This document shows positions 7,803 through 17,500 of a stretch of 21,569 bases of DNA, in pieces. How positions within the stretch are numbered: the first letter of the stretch is position 1; each line of letters opens with the position of its first letter. Below the pieces are notes generated by a model, which ran no database searches, was not told the origin of the DNA, and saw only the letters and a program-made list of their open reading frames with translations. Source of the stretch: Bacteroidales bacterium (GTDB lineage: Bacteria; Bacteroidota; Bacteroidia; Bacteroidales; VadinHA17); the NCBI GenBank assembly GCA_003501665.1, contig DNOQ01000079.1, positions 1-21,569 on the forward strand, read 5' to 3'. The translations under genes and the position numbers were made by a program.

Positions 7803-9716
7803 TTAATCATGCTTTTCCTTATAATTATTCATTTGCTTCAGTTGTTCAACCCATCCGTCGGGAGCAGCTCCGTTTGAATCACCGATTGCAAGAATATTCT
7901 TCCCGTTAATATGATCAAGTGCCATATCATTCAGTTGTTCATGTCCACCCTCAAAAATAACTATCCTGATCCTGTCGCTGTAACTCTTTTCATAATGGAT
8001 CATCCTGTTTCCAATTGTCTTACCGGGTTTGTTCACATAATTCCGTGACGAGATCATTTCAATTATATCCCGGTCGGTTACCAGTACTTTTTCTTCAGCA
8101 GGATTAAAATCCTTAACCACTTTATTATAAAACAATAAACTGTGGGTGATCGGAACTGATCCGGTATAACCATCATGAATACCAGCATAAAGATTGAGTT
8201 TACTGAATTTGCGGCTTTCCACCGGAGTTTTCATATAATATGGTGATCTTTTTATAGCCTCTTCCTTCCCGACTGAATAGTTATTTTCATCTGTCCATCC
8301 GCCGGTTGCTTTCGAAATATCCTTTGAATAGTCTGACTTCCGGCCTTCTGATTCATAGAACCATTTAACGAGATCACATATAGGAACCCACGCCGAAAAG
8401 GTCTTAATATCATGAGCTGAATTCATATATGCAAGCAGAGTTGCATATCCTCCCCCGCTGGACCCAATAATATGAATCTGTGATCTGTCGGCATTTGAGT
8501 TATTTATTGCATAGGTAATTGCATCATCAATGTCTCTTACAGCTTCAGGACTGCCACAGGCTTCCGGATTATTGTTTCTTCCACGGAAATGCGGATGAAT
8601 ATAATTGTAGTTTTTTTCGAGGCACTGCCATACCAGTGTATCTTTCTGATCATAACCGCCACTCCAGGTATGAAGACTGACAACCAGGGGCCGGGCCTCA
8701 TTTCCCGATGAAGCCATGAATATAACAGGCTGAAGCATACCGTCCTCGGAGGAGATAAATTCGATTCGTTTGCAGCTTTCAGGCCATACATCCGGCAAAG
8801 GGTCATCTCCGTTCGGAATGATCTGTGAAAAACTCAATTGCGGTATAAGAACAACAATTACTGCACTGATTGCTGAAATAATTCTGTTCATTTTATACGA
8901 AGGTTTCACAGGTTTAATACCAAACTCAACGGCAACCCGGATTGATTTGCTTATATCATTAACCAGGGGGAAATCGACACCTGATATAAATAATGTTTTT
9001 ATTTCCTCCGGTGAATCTGTTCCGAAGAAATTGATCCGTATATCATTTTCTTTAAGCAGTCGGGTATAATCAGGCAAAGAAGGAGTGATTGGTTGCCTGA
9101 GCTGAATAAACTCTGATTTTGACTCAATGGTCTCACTGACATAATCCACATCCTTTTCCTGTCTGTCCATATTACAGATCATAATTTCCGGAACAGCTTC
9201 ACGGGCCAGATCAGCTGCGGTTCTGCTGCAGGCCAGAAATGCCTGATGGAGTCTGTTCTCCGATTGAATTTTTTTTGCCACCATCACCGGAAGTTCCCCC
9301 TCTCCTTTCAGATGGATATTAAGCCATATATTCACAGGCATAACAGCAAGAACTTCATCTATAGTGGGAATCTTTGTACCGGTAAATTCATCTGCCTTCC
9401 AGCCACCTGCATCAAGTTCCTTTATTTGCTCCAGTGTGAGATCAGAGACTTTTCCGGTTCCGTTGGTTGTCCTGTCCACAGTTGCGTCGTGGATCACAAC
9501 CATTTCATTATCCTTTGTTAGAAAAACATCAAACTCGATCATATGAGCTCCGGCGTTGACAGCTTCAAGAAAAGCCGGGATAGTGTTTTCGGGATGCGTT
9601 TCCATGGCTCCCCTGTGAGCACATAATCCCTTCTCCGGCAAAATAATTTTTCCACTGGTACAACCTGATGATACTAAAAAGAACCAACTAAGAACGAATA
9701 CAAGGGTCTTGTTCAT
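7803..9716 (-). CDS. lipoprotein fusing a glycerophosphodiester phosphodiesterase domain to an alpha/beta-hydrolase
   Basis: Two enzymes in one frame. The N-terminal part (1-270) is a GDPD-type phosphodiesterase: lipobox VSSGC (Cys19), AHRG (33-36), HPENT (41-45), IEFD (60-63) and VIHD (74-77). At the position of the usual metal-binding Glu (N-I-E-x-K) it has NIHLK, with His135. The C-terminal part (about 299-637) is an alpha/beta-hydrolase of the prolyl-oligopeptidase/esterase type: GSSGG places Ser420 as nucleophile, with Asp515 (HDGYTG) and His592 (GGHEQ) as likely triad partners. Between them, residues 276-298 (MNRIISAISA...LSFSQ) form a complete-looking second signal peptide starting with Met at base 8891. 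Two ancestral genes therefore seem joined in frame. Products would be an alcohol plus a phosphomonoester, and a de-esterified substrate; the true substrates are unknown. The sulfatase gene lies 69 bases upstream, probably in the same operon. Confidence 0.88.
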   Translation of the reverse strand: MNKTLVFVLSWFFLVSSGCTSGKIILPEKGLCAHRGAMETHPENTIPAFLEAVNAGAHMIEFDVFLTKDNEMVVIHDATVDRTTNGTGKVSDLTLEQIKELDAGGWKADEFTGTKIPTIDEVLAVMPVNIWLNIHLKGEGELPVMVAKKIQSENRLHQAFLACSRTAADLAREAVPEIMICNMDRQEKDVDYVSETIESKSEFIQLRQPITPSLPDYTRLLKENDIRINFFGTDSPEEIKTLFISGVDFPLVNDISKSIRVAVEFGIKPVKPSYKMNRIISAISAVIVVLIPQLSFSQIIPNGDDPLPDVWPESCKRIEFISSEDGMLQPVIFMASSGNEARPLVVSLHTWSGGYDQKDTLVWQCLEKNYNYIHPHFRGRNNNPEACGSPEAVRDIDDAITYAINNSNADRSQIHIIGSSGGGYATLLAYMNSAHDIKTFSAWVPICDLVKWFYESEGRKSDYSKDISKATGGWTDENNYSVGKEEAIKRSPYYMKTPVESRKFSKLNLYAGIHDGYTGSVPITHSLLFYNKVVKDFNPAEEKVLVTDRDIIEMISSRNYVNKPGKTIGNRMIHYEKSYSDRIRIVIFEGGHEQLNDMALDHINGKNILAIGDSNGAAPDGWVEQLKQMNNYKEKHD

Positions 9717-9785
9717 TTATAAATATTTAATAAAATTATAACATCTCCTGCAAACCAGGAATCTGTCGTCACAAGAATTCTGAGC

Positions 9786-11294
9786 CTAATAATTTGATAC
9801 ATTATTAGGTCTCTCGGGGATATTGTTCAGCTTCATACGTGCTGCAAATGCTTCTTCTGTTTCGCCGGGACTGATCCATACATCACTGGTTTCATGAGAT
9901 TCAGCCATAATCTTTTCCATTTTTTTTACGATATCCGGGTAATCGTCACTCAGGTCTTTTGATTGTTGGGGGTCAGCTAAAAGATCAAACAGTTTCACCT
10001 CCCTGCCGTTTTCTTTCAGGGCATACCATTTACCGCTTCTTACAGCCTGATCCTGTTTATATTCCCAGTAAAGGTATTCGTGTACATTATATTTCTTCTT
10101 TCCAAGTAAATATGGCAAAATTGAAATCCCATCTGTTTTGACAGGTACTTCAACCCCGGCTAATTCCGCTGCCGTTGGAAGGAAATCCCAGAATGCCCAG
10201 ATATAATCACTCACCTGGCCGGGTTTGATCTTACCCGGCCAGCGTATCATTGCAGGAACATGAAATGCTCCGTCATAGGAATCCCCTTTGCCACCTCTCG
10301 TGGGAGAAGCATTGCCAAAAAACTCACTAATTGTCTGTCCGCCATAAATTTTCAGATATCGGCCGTCATAGCCAGAGGGGTTTCCGTTATCGGAAGCAAA
10401 AAAGATTATAGTATTCTCATCCAGATTCAGTTCTTTCAGAAGATCCATCAATTTACCAACTTCAGTATCCATCCGGGTTATCATTGCAGCCCACTCCTTA
10501 TGATGAATGTTCCAGTTTTCATCCTTATAAATCCCAAGATCAGGTACGATAAGGGGACCATGAGGAGTGGTGTATGCAAGATAGAGGAAGAAAGGGTTAT
10601 CTTTATTTGATCTGATGAATTCACGGGATTTTTCGGCATATACATCGAATGAATATTTTCCCTTTGAAGGATCGATCATTCCCATGGGAATACATTTCCC
10701 GTTTTCGTCATACAGACTTGCCTGTGAATAATTTGCCAGTTTGAAATGTTCTGCATTATCAGGAAAATATATTCTCTCCGTATTATGATAAAGGAATTCC
10801 GGATAATATGTATGTGCGTGTTGTTGATTAAGGTAACCATAGAATTCATCAAATCCCATATTATTGGGGATACCGGGCTGGTCGTGGTTTGCCAGGCCCC
10901 ATTTGCCGAACAGTCCTGTTTTATAACCAGTCTGTTTCAGGAGCATGGCGACTGTAAAATCACCATCCTGTAATGACTCACGATATCCCCGGAAAGAGTT
11001 ATCCCGTACTCTGGCATGACCGGGATGTAATCCGGTCATCAGACATGAACGTGATGGAGCGCTAACCGCGTTACCACAGTATGCCTGGGTAAATCTAATA
11101 CCTTCATTTGCGATCCTGTCGATATTGGGAGTTTTGATCTTCTGCTGGCCATAACATCCCAGGTCGCCCCAGCTCAGATCATCGCTCAGGATAAAAATTA
11201 TGTTGGGAGCCTTTTTTTCTTCTTTCGGTGCACTAATGCACCCGGTTAATAACAGACATGCTGTCGAAATTAACCCTGTACTGATCTTTTCCAT
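9786..11294 (-). CDS. serine-type sulfatase lipoprotein (family S1)
   Basis: A formylglycine-dependent sulfate-ester hydrolase, expected at the cell envelope because of its lipobox LLTGC (Cys19). Seen: the metal-binding start NIIFILSDDLSWGD (31-44); the signature SAPSR (78-82), in which Ser78 (codon AGC) is the residue to be converted to formylglycine; a GKWG segment in place of the common GKWHLG; the late metal-site DNG within FFASDNGNPSG; and RGGKGDSYDG with its conserved Lys. Length (502 residues) is normal. A Ser at the modification site means maturation by a radical-SAM anaerobic sulfatase-maturating enzyme, not encoded here. In this context it would desulfate a glycan taken up by the neighbouring SusC/D systems. 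The S1 subfamily and the linkage attacked cannot be fixed by eye. Confidence 0.93.
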   Translation of the reverse strand: MEKISTGLISTACLLLTGCISAPKEEKKAPNIIFILSDDLSWGDLGCYGQQKIKTPNIDRIANEGIRFTQAYCGNAVSAPSRSCLMTGLHPGHARVRDNSFRGYRESLQDGDFTVAMLLKQTGYKTGLFGKWGLANHDQPGIPNNMGFDEFYGYLNQQHAHTYYPEFLYHNTERIYFPDNAEHFKLANYSQASLYDENGKCIPMGMIDPSKGKYSFDVYAEKSREFIRSNKDNPFFLYLAYTTPHGPLIVPDLGIYKDENWNIHHKEWAAMITRMDTEVGKLMDLLKELNLDENTIIFFASDNGNPSGYDGRYLKIYGGQTISEFFGNASPTRGGKGDSYDGAFHVPAMIRWPGKIKPGQVSDYIWAFWDFLPTAAELAGVEVPVKTDGISILPYLLGKKKYNVHEYLYWEYKQDQAVRSGKWYALKENGREVKLFDLLADPQQSKDLSDDYPDIVKKMEKIMAESHETSDVWISPGETEEAFAARMKLNNIPERPNNVSNY

Positions 11295-11478
11295 AAAATT
11301 AATTTATAATATTCCTCTTTAGTTTATATTTCAAAATATGCCTTAATTATCTTGGCTTTATAATTATGCAATTCTGTATTCTTTTCGATCCTGGTTTAGG
11401 GAAAATAGCATAATGAGTAATCCATTTTTCAGGTGTATTGATAATATTCTTTCTTAAATTTCTTCAACACTCTTTACA

Positions 11479-12831
11479 TCATTTACCTGATGCTTTAGCA
11501 TTGACTGGAACAACCGGCTGACCCCAGGCTAATTGTTGCCCAATTATTTTACCAGTTACCTTGTCTAACTGGTCAGCAGATGATTTTACCCGGAAACGTA
11601 CATATAATTCATTACCGGTAAATGTATAACTTGAGCTTAAGGCATTGGAAGTGGCCAATACTCTGCCTTTATCCTCGCTATATATTCGTGAGGCATCAGA
11701 AATCTCATTCCCTGATTCATCAAGTGAAGGTTTGCTTGATGTGTCGAATCCTCTTAATGTTCCAATATACTCAGTAATATATTCATATCCCTCCTGTGGT
11801 TCTATTTCTACATGAATTTGTTCTCCATTGCAAACAATGTTTTTGAGTATTACTCCGGTGGAGGAATAAAAATCACCATTATTCATAGCATCAAGTATTA
11901 AATCCTCGTTTAGTTCTTTACTGCGAACCATTACCCAGCCCCGGCCCGGTGTAGCACCGTCGGAATGGTATTTATGTGCATCATCTGCTGCTATACCATA
12001 TAACAATCTTACGTTTCCTGTTTCCAGACGCATTGATAAAACAATATCCCAGATTCTTTCTGTATTTGCATGAAATTCATCAGAGAATCTGAGAACATTG
12101 GGATGACCATTATATACTTCAAAAAAACGTAGGTCTTCGACTTCAAGTATTATTTCGGCAGTAATGCACCATTTATTGAGTGGATGAGCCAGTACCGGAT
12201 AAATATCACGACCACTTCGTTTCCTATATTCATCCACTCTTTCAATGATTTTTTTAATCATGTATACTTTTTCATTTTCGCTACATTCAATACCAGCCAT
12301 AACCTCATCCGGATCAAAAAAATAGAGATGAAGATCATGAGGATTATTGAACTCATTGTACCACTCCTGACCCATCATGAGCATAAACTTATCCCGTTCC
12401 TCAAGCATATTACGGAACTCATTAAGAGTCTTCAGGCACACCTGAATATATCCCACTTCCTTATCCGGGCGTGTCTCAATCCATTCTTCACCGAATAAAC
12501 TGAGGTATTTGATCAAAGACGTATGGTCTTTGGGGAGTCTTTGCCATAGTTTGCTGTCAAAAATCACATGGTTGCCACGTAATGTTCCGTTTAAGGGTGT
12601 TTTTAGTAAAATATTATGATCTGTATATACTATGAAATTATACCCATTGTTTTTATACCATTTAGCTACAGATTCAGGGAAGTCATCGCCATCACTCCAA
12701 AATGTATGTGTATGGATGTTTCCACGCCACCACTTTGATTTGTCGGTTGTTTTATTACTACAGGATATTAATAAGAAGACGAATATCGCAGAACAAATAA
12801 GTCGAAAATATAAAACTTTGATATTATTCAT
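11479..12831 (-). CDS. PHP-domain metal-dependent phosphoesterase, exported lipoprotein
   Basis: A PHP-type trinuclear-metal hydrolase. The start chosen is ATG 12831, which gives a compact signal peptide with lipobox LISC (Cys24); an in-frame TTG four codons upstream (12843) is possible but less likely. Metal-ligand motifs are visible in order: NIHTHT (38-43), SDGDD (46-50), YTDHN (69-73), GQEW (154-157), LAHP (215-218), EVYNGHP (238-244) and AADDAHKY (281-288). From about residue 320 a beta-rich C-terminal domain follows, containing FYSSTG and ending in a GQQLAWGQPV segment. The PHP fold hydrolyses phosphate esters; location outside the cytoplasm suggests a substrate met during glycan or phospholipid breakdown. 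It lies after the terminator of the upstream SusC/D operon and 184 bases before the sulfatase, so it probably has its own promoter, which was not recognised. Confidence 0.87.
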   Translation of the reverse strand: MNNIKVLYFRLICSAIFVFLLISCSNKTTDKSKWWRGNIHTHTFWSDGDDFPESVAKWYKNNGYNFIVYTDHNILLKTPLNGTLRGNHVIFDSKLWQRLPKDHTSLIKYLSLFGEEWIETRPDKEVGYIQVCLKTLNEFRNMLEERDKFMLMMGQEWYNEFNNPHDLHLYFFDPDEVMAGIECSENEKVYMIKKIIERVDEYRKRSGRDIYPVLAHPLNKWCITAEIILEVEDLRFFEVYNGHPNVLRFSDEFHANTERIWDIVLSMRLETGNVRLLYGIAADDAHKYHSDGATPGRGWVMVRSKELNEDLILDAMNNGDFYSSTGVILKNIVCNGEQIHVEIEPQEGYEYITEYIGTLRGFDTSSKPSLDESGNEISDASRIYSEDKGRVLATSNALSSSYTFTGNELYVRFRVKSSADQLDKVTGKIIGQQLAWGQPVVPVNAKASGK

Positions 12832-12930
12832 ATTAAATTTCAAGGTTCAACATATTATCATACATAATTATATAGTAACCGTAAATGGAACAATTAGTTA
12901 TTATCTATCTCCCCGAGTGTGGTTATAATG

Positions 12931-12990
12931 AAAAAACTCCCATGTTTCTTCCTATTATAAACATCTGTCAGAATGGCATGGAAGTTTTTT
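12931..12990 (-). terminator. hairpin terminator after the second SusC/D operon
   Basis: AAAAAACTCCCATG at 12931-12944 is matched by CATGGAAGTTTTTT at 12977-12990: a 14-bp stem with one mismatch around a 32-base loop. In the - direction the stem ends in a run of six T. It begins 14 bases past the SusD-like stop codon (13004). The A-tract on the other side makes it structurally bidirectional. The loop is long for an intrinsic terminator, so it may fold further. Confidence 0.72.
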
Positions 12991-13003
12991 CTGTTCATGT
13001 TAA

Positions 13004-14512
13004 TTAATAATTAGGATTTTGCTGAAGTTTTGGATTATCCTGAATGGTTATTTCGTGTATTGGCCACAGGTAATCCCTGTTCGGATTGAATGTACGGGTT
13101 TGAACAAGCTGGCCTGTTCTGCTCAACACAGTAGCGTTCATCACTATTTCAGCTGTTTTCCATCTCCGGATATCAGTATAATAAAGACCTTCATTTGCCA
13201 GTTCGATCCTGCGTTCATGCCTTATAACCTGTCGCATCTGATCTTTTGACAATCCTGCTTCGATTTCCGGCATTCCAGCCCTGGTCCTTATCTGTTTCAG
13301 GGCTGCATAAACAGATTCATCAGGCCCTACAGCTTCGTTCTGTGCTTCAGCGTACATCAGAAGAACATCAGCATATCTCAGTACGATGAAGTTAATTTCG
13401 GAATTAAGTATTACAGACTGGGCAACATCGTCCTTATATGTAGTATATTTCTTAAAACCGAAACCTGTACTGAAATACTTGCTTTCGGGTACAATTCTTC
13501 CAAGGTACATATACCCGGGCACAACGATAGTTTTATGAAACCGCGGATCTCTGTTTTCCCAGGGATGATCAGGATCATAAAGAGGCGACTCCTGCATGAT
13601 TTTACCGTCTTTCATCAGGTAGCTGTTAGCCAGATCAAGGGTGGGTGCACAGTTCATCTGAACCTCGAGAATATTATCGAAGCCATTTGTATATTCAGGA
13701 GTCTTGAATTGAATATCAAATATTATTTCTTTGTTAAATTCATTCTCAAGATAGAAAAGGGCTCTGTAATCCGAAAACAAAATATACTGATTCAGTTCCA
13801 TCACTGATTTGGCAGCTGCTGCTGCTTCTGCCCATTTGCTTTCATACAGCAGGACTCTTGTCTTAAGGGCTAATGCAGCGCCTTTTGTCGCACGTCCTTT
13901 ATCAGCACCCGAATAAGAAACAGGAAGAACAGATGCTGCATTGTCGAGGTCAGCCAGTACCTGTGTTAAAACCTCCTCCTTTGAATTCCTTGGCAGATCA
14001 CTTTGTTCTGCAAAATTTGGTGCGGAAAGAATAAGCGGAACGCCACCGTAATAATTTATCAGCTTTGAATAAAAGAAAGCCCTCAGGAAATATGCTTCAG
14101 CTTTGATCCTCTGTTTAAGCGCATCGGTCATAACAACTTTATCAATATTATCGAGCAGATTGTTTGCACGGCCAATCCCCTGGTAGCAAACATTCCACTT
14201 ATCCCTGAACCGGGTGTCATTCCCCGGGGTATGGTTCCCTGTGGCTATTGCGATTTCACCGCTCATATTATATGAATTGGGAGTGATATTATCCTCCGAC
14301 ATATTGGATGTCCCACCAATATGTGAATTTCGAAGGACAGCATAGCAGCCATTAATGGAAGAGATCGCCTGGCTTTCAGTCTGCCACCAGTTTGCTTCAT
14401 TATAAGTGTCATTAGATACAGTTTCAAGCCAGCTTTCACTGCAGGAATAGAAAACGCAGAATAATAAAACTGCGATTCCTGTATTTATTATTTTTTTCAT
14501 AACTGTAATCAT
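13004..14512 (-). CDS. RagB/SusD-family nutrient-uptake outer-membrane lipoprotein
   Basis: The ligand-binding lipoprotein partner of the SusC-like receptor encoded immediately upstream. Seen: signal peptide with lipobox FYSC; mature protein starting CSESWLETVSNDTYNEANWW; the tetratricopeptide-like segment IKAEAYFLRAFFYSKLINYYGGVPLI, described here only by its ends (IKAEAYFLRA and YYGGVPLI), highly typical of SusD proteins; and the conserved C-terminal RagB features VLRYADVLLMYAEAQNE, RTRAGMP, IRHERRIELANEG and YLWPIHEITIQDNP. At 502 residues it is a normal full-length member of the classical RagB/SusD group, a different class from the protein encoded at 3789. The start may be ATG 14512, 7 bases after the SusC stop, or ATG 14500 (MKKIINTG), which gives the more usual signal peptide. 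Confidence 0.95.
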   Translation of the reverse strand: MITVMKKIINTGIAVLLFCVFYSCSESWLETVSNDTYNEANWWQTESQAISSINGCYAVLRNSHIGGTSNMSEDNITPNSYNMSGEIAIATGNHTPGNDTRFRDKWNVCYQGIGRANNLLDNIDKVVMTDALKQRIKAEAYFLRAFFYSKLINYYGGVPLILSAPNFAEQSDLPRNSKEEVLTQVLADLDNAASVLPVSYSGADKGRATKGAALALKTRVLLYESKWAEAAAAAKSVMELNQYILFSDYRALFYLENEFNKEIIFDIQFKTPEYTNGFDNILEVQMNCAPTLDLANSYLMKDGKIMQESPLYDPDHPWENRDPRFHKTIVVPGYMYLGRIVPESKYFSTGFGFKKYTTYKDDVAQSVILNSEINFIVLRYADVLLMYAEAQNEAVGPDESVYAALKQIRTRAGMPEIEAGLSKDQMRQVIRHERRIELANEGLYYTDIRRWKTAEIVMNATVLSRTGQLVQTRTFNPNRDYLWPIHEITIQDNPKLQQNPNY

Positions 14513-14519
14513 TTAATAG

Positions 14520-17500
14520 TTAAAAGGTTACATTGCAACCTATTGAATAAATCTTAATTGTTGGATATTCGAAAATATCCTGCTGAGTAATATTCTTTTC
14601 CGGATCAGTAACCTTGTATTTAGAAAATGTAAGAAGATTCTGGGCATTTACATATACCTTTATCATGTTAATCCTGATCTTGTCAGTCAGAACAGTCGGA
14701 ATTTTATAACCTAACTGCAGGTTCTTCAGCCTTAAGTAAGAGGCATCTTTAAGCCAGAAGGTAGAGTTCATTGCATTTATCTGTGTTCCTCTTTTGTACA
14801 GGGAGAGCCTTGGATACTTGGCCCCTGGATTTTCCGGAGTCCAGCTGTTGTTGAAATGTTCAATCGTTATTCCTGCGCCATTAAAAAGAGGCCACGATAC
14901 ATTATGCCAGGGATAAATATCAATATCATGGACTCCCTGGAAAAATGCACTTAGATCAAATCCCAAATAATCAACGCTGAAATCAAAGCTATAAGTAAAT
15001 CTTGGGGTAGATCTGCCAAGAACCCTCATATCATTTATATCGATTTTTCCATCATCATTGAGGTCCCTGTATTTTATATCTCCCGGTGATGTAGCTGCAT
15101 GCTGGAATGCATGATCTGCCACCTCTTCATCAGTCTGAAAAATACCAAGCGCCTCGTAGAGATACCAGGAATTAACAGGGTAATCTTCCTTAATCACTCT
15201 TATATTGCCGTATGAATTTGTTGTATATTGGATATTACCAGCAAGATAATCAACATTATTGTTGACATATGCCAGACTGGTTCCCAATTTATAAGTCAAT
15301 TTACCTTGTGTATTAACGTGAGACACGCTTATTTCAAAACCCTTGTTTGACATTCCGTAAAGGTTTGTTATCGGGCCTGTCAGGTTACCAACCTGTCCCG
15401 GAACATTTATTCGTGCCAGAATGTCTGTTGTTTCCTTATCAAAGATGTCAAGCTCAAATGCGAGTTTATTTTTCCACAAACCCAGATCCAGTCCAATATT
15501 AGTAATTGTTGTTTTTTCCCAGGATATATCAGGATCAGAGAGTGTAGTTACGGCACTTCCACCCACAATTGTATTATTAAATGTCGTACCCTGGTTTATA
15601 TTAATATTGTTAAGAAAACTGTAAAGTGAAATGCTCTGGTTTCCTAACTGTCCCCAGGAAGCCCTTAATTTAAGGTTGCTGATGGCCCGGATGTTTTTCA
15701 TAAATGGTTCTTCATTGATACGCCATCCCAGAGAGAATGAAGGAAAGAATCCCCAACGGTTGCCTTTTGCAAATCGTGAAGATCCGTCGTACCTGAAGTT
15801 AAATTCAAACAGGTATCTGTCTGCAAAACTGTAATTAGCCCTTCCGAAATAGGACATCAGGCGTGATTCGGATGATGTTCCTCCGACATCCTTGTTTATA
15901 GTTCCGGCATTTAGCTCAGTCAATTCATTCCCCAGAAATCCTTCAATGTATGCGTCAAAATTTGAATTGTAAAATCTTTCCATGCTGAAACCAAGCAGCA
16001 GGTTTATATCATGGTGATCCGCGAGTCTTCTGTTCCAGTTAAGAGTCTGGAAAAAACTGTTGTTAAGATTGTTGTTATTAATGTTCTCCACACTCCTGTA
16101 GGTCTTTCCAACAAGCCGTGTATCCTGGGTTTTCGGATTGAAGAGTACCGACTCGGGTATAAAAGTATGAGTATTTCCATCATATTTTGTAACAGCAAAA
16201 TTTACTTTATACTTTATACCAAGAGGAAATGTATACTGACCATACAAATTGACCATCGCCCTCTGGGTTTTAATTTTGCCAAATCCTTCTTTAACCAGAG
16301 CTGTGGGGTGATAAAAGACATTGTGACCGGGTGTTACCAGCCATACATCAGCCCACTGGCCATTCTCATACTGATAATTCGGCTGGATCGGCAGCGACCT
16401 AGCTGTATAATTCAGGACGTCCGATACTCCCAGATATGGTTCATGACGGTCCCAGTATGATCCGTTAATTATAGCGCCAAATTCCAGTTTGTCAGATTTT
16501 TTATATATAACATTAGAATTAATAGTATATTTCTTTGCATCTGTTCCCAGCATTACTCCCTCCTGATTCATATATCCAACCGAAAATGAGTAAGTTGTTG
16601 CTTCAGTACCTCCTGAAAGTCGCAGATTACTTTCATACATCGGGGCCATAGAGAACATAACGTCCCACCAGTCAGTATTGGAATACATTGCCGGGTCATT
16701 GCCTGTCCTGTATTCCTCAATCTGAGCATCGGTATATGGTTTAGACTGTTTCTCATTGACTGAAGCCTGGTTCCTGGCGATCATATAGTCCACTGAACTC
16801 GAAACCATTTTTGGAAGGTATGTAGTTTGTTGCCATCCAACATAATTATTGAATTCCACTTTCAGTTTTTCCCGTTTTCCTGTTTTTGTGGTTACAAGTA
16901 TAACACCGTTTGCAGCCCTGTTGCCATAAATTGATGCTGAAGCGGCATCTTTCAATACTGAAATCGATTCAATATCGTTAGGATTCACATCTTTGAGATT
17001 ATACTCAACACCATCTACAAGTACAAGAGGATTATTATTATTTAAAGTACCTATTCCCCTGATACGTATTGTTGCTTCATCCGCACCGGGCTGTCCTCCT
17101 GCCTGGTTAATGTAAAGGCCTTTAAGCCCCTGCAGGGCCTGGGTAGAATTTGTAAGCGGCCTGGCTTCAATGAACTCAGAGTTGGCAGTTGTTACTGAAC
17201 CGGTCAAAGTCACTCTTCGCTGTGTACCGTAACCTATTACAACAACTTCTTCCAGACTGAGGACATCAGATTGAAGTATTACATTTATTACACTTCTTCC
17301 GGAGACAGGAATCTCCTGACTGCCGTACCCTATAAATGAAAAAACCAGTATACTGTTCTGGTCCGGTACATTAATTGAATATTTTCCGTTAACATCGGTA
17401 ATTGATCCGAATGTGGTTCCCTTAACGAGAACATTGACGCCAGGCATCGGTTCTCCCGTCTGGCTGTCAGCAATTGTACCTGTAACTGTACTTTGTTGCT

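Noticed and set aside
12832..12843. TTG start four codons upstream of the PHP lipoprotein ATG
   Set aside because: ATG 12831 gives a compact standard lipoprotein signal peptide; the extra residues KFN add nothing recognisable.
16011..16460. 149-residue + strand open frame opposite the second SusC gene
   Set aside because: It lies wholly inside the strongly supported receptor gene on the other strand and shows no domain or signal pattern of its own.
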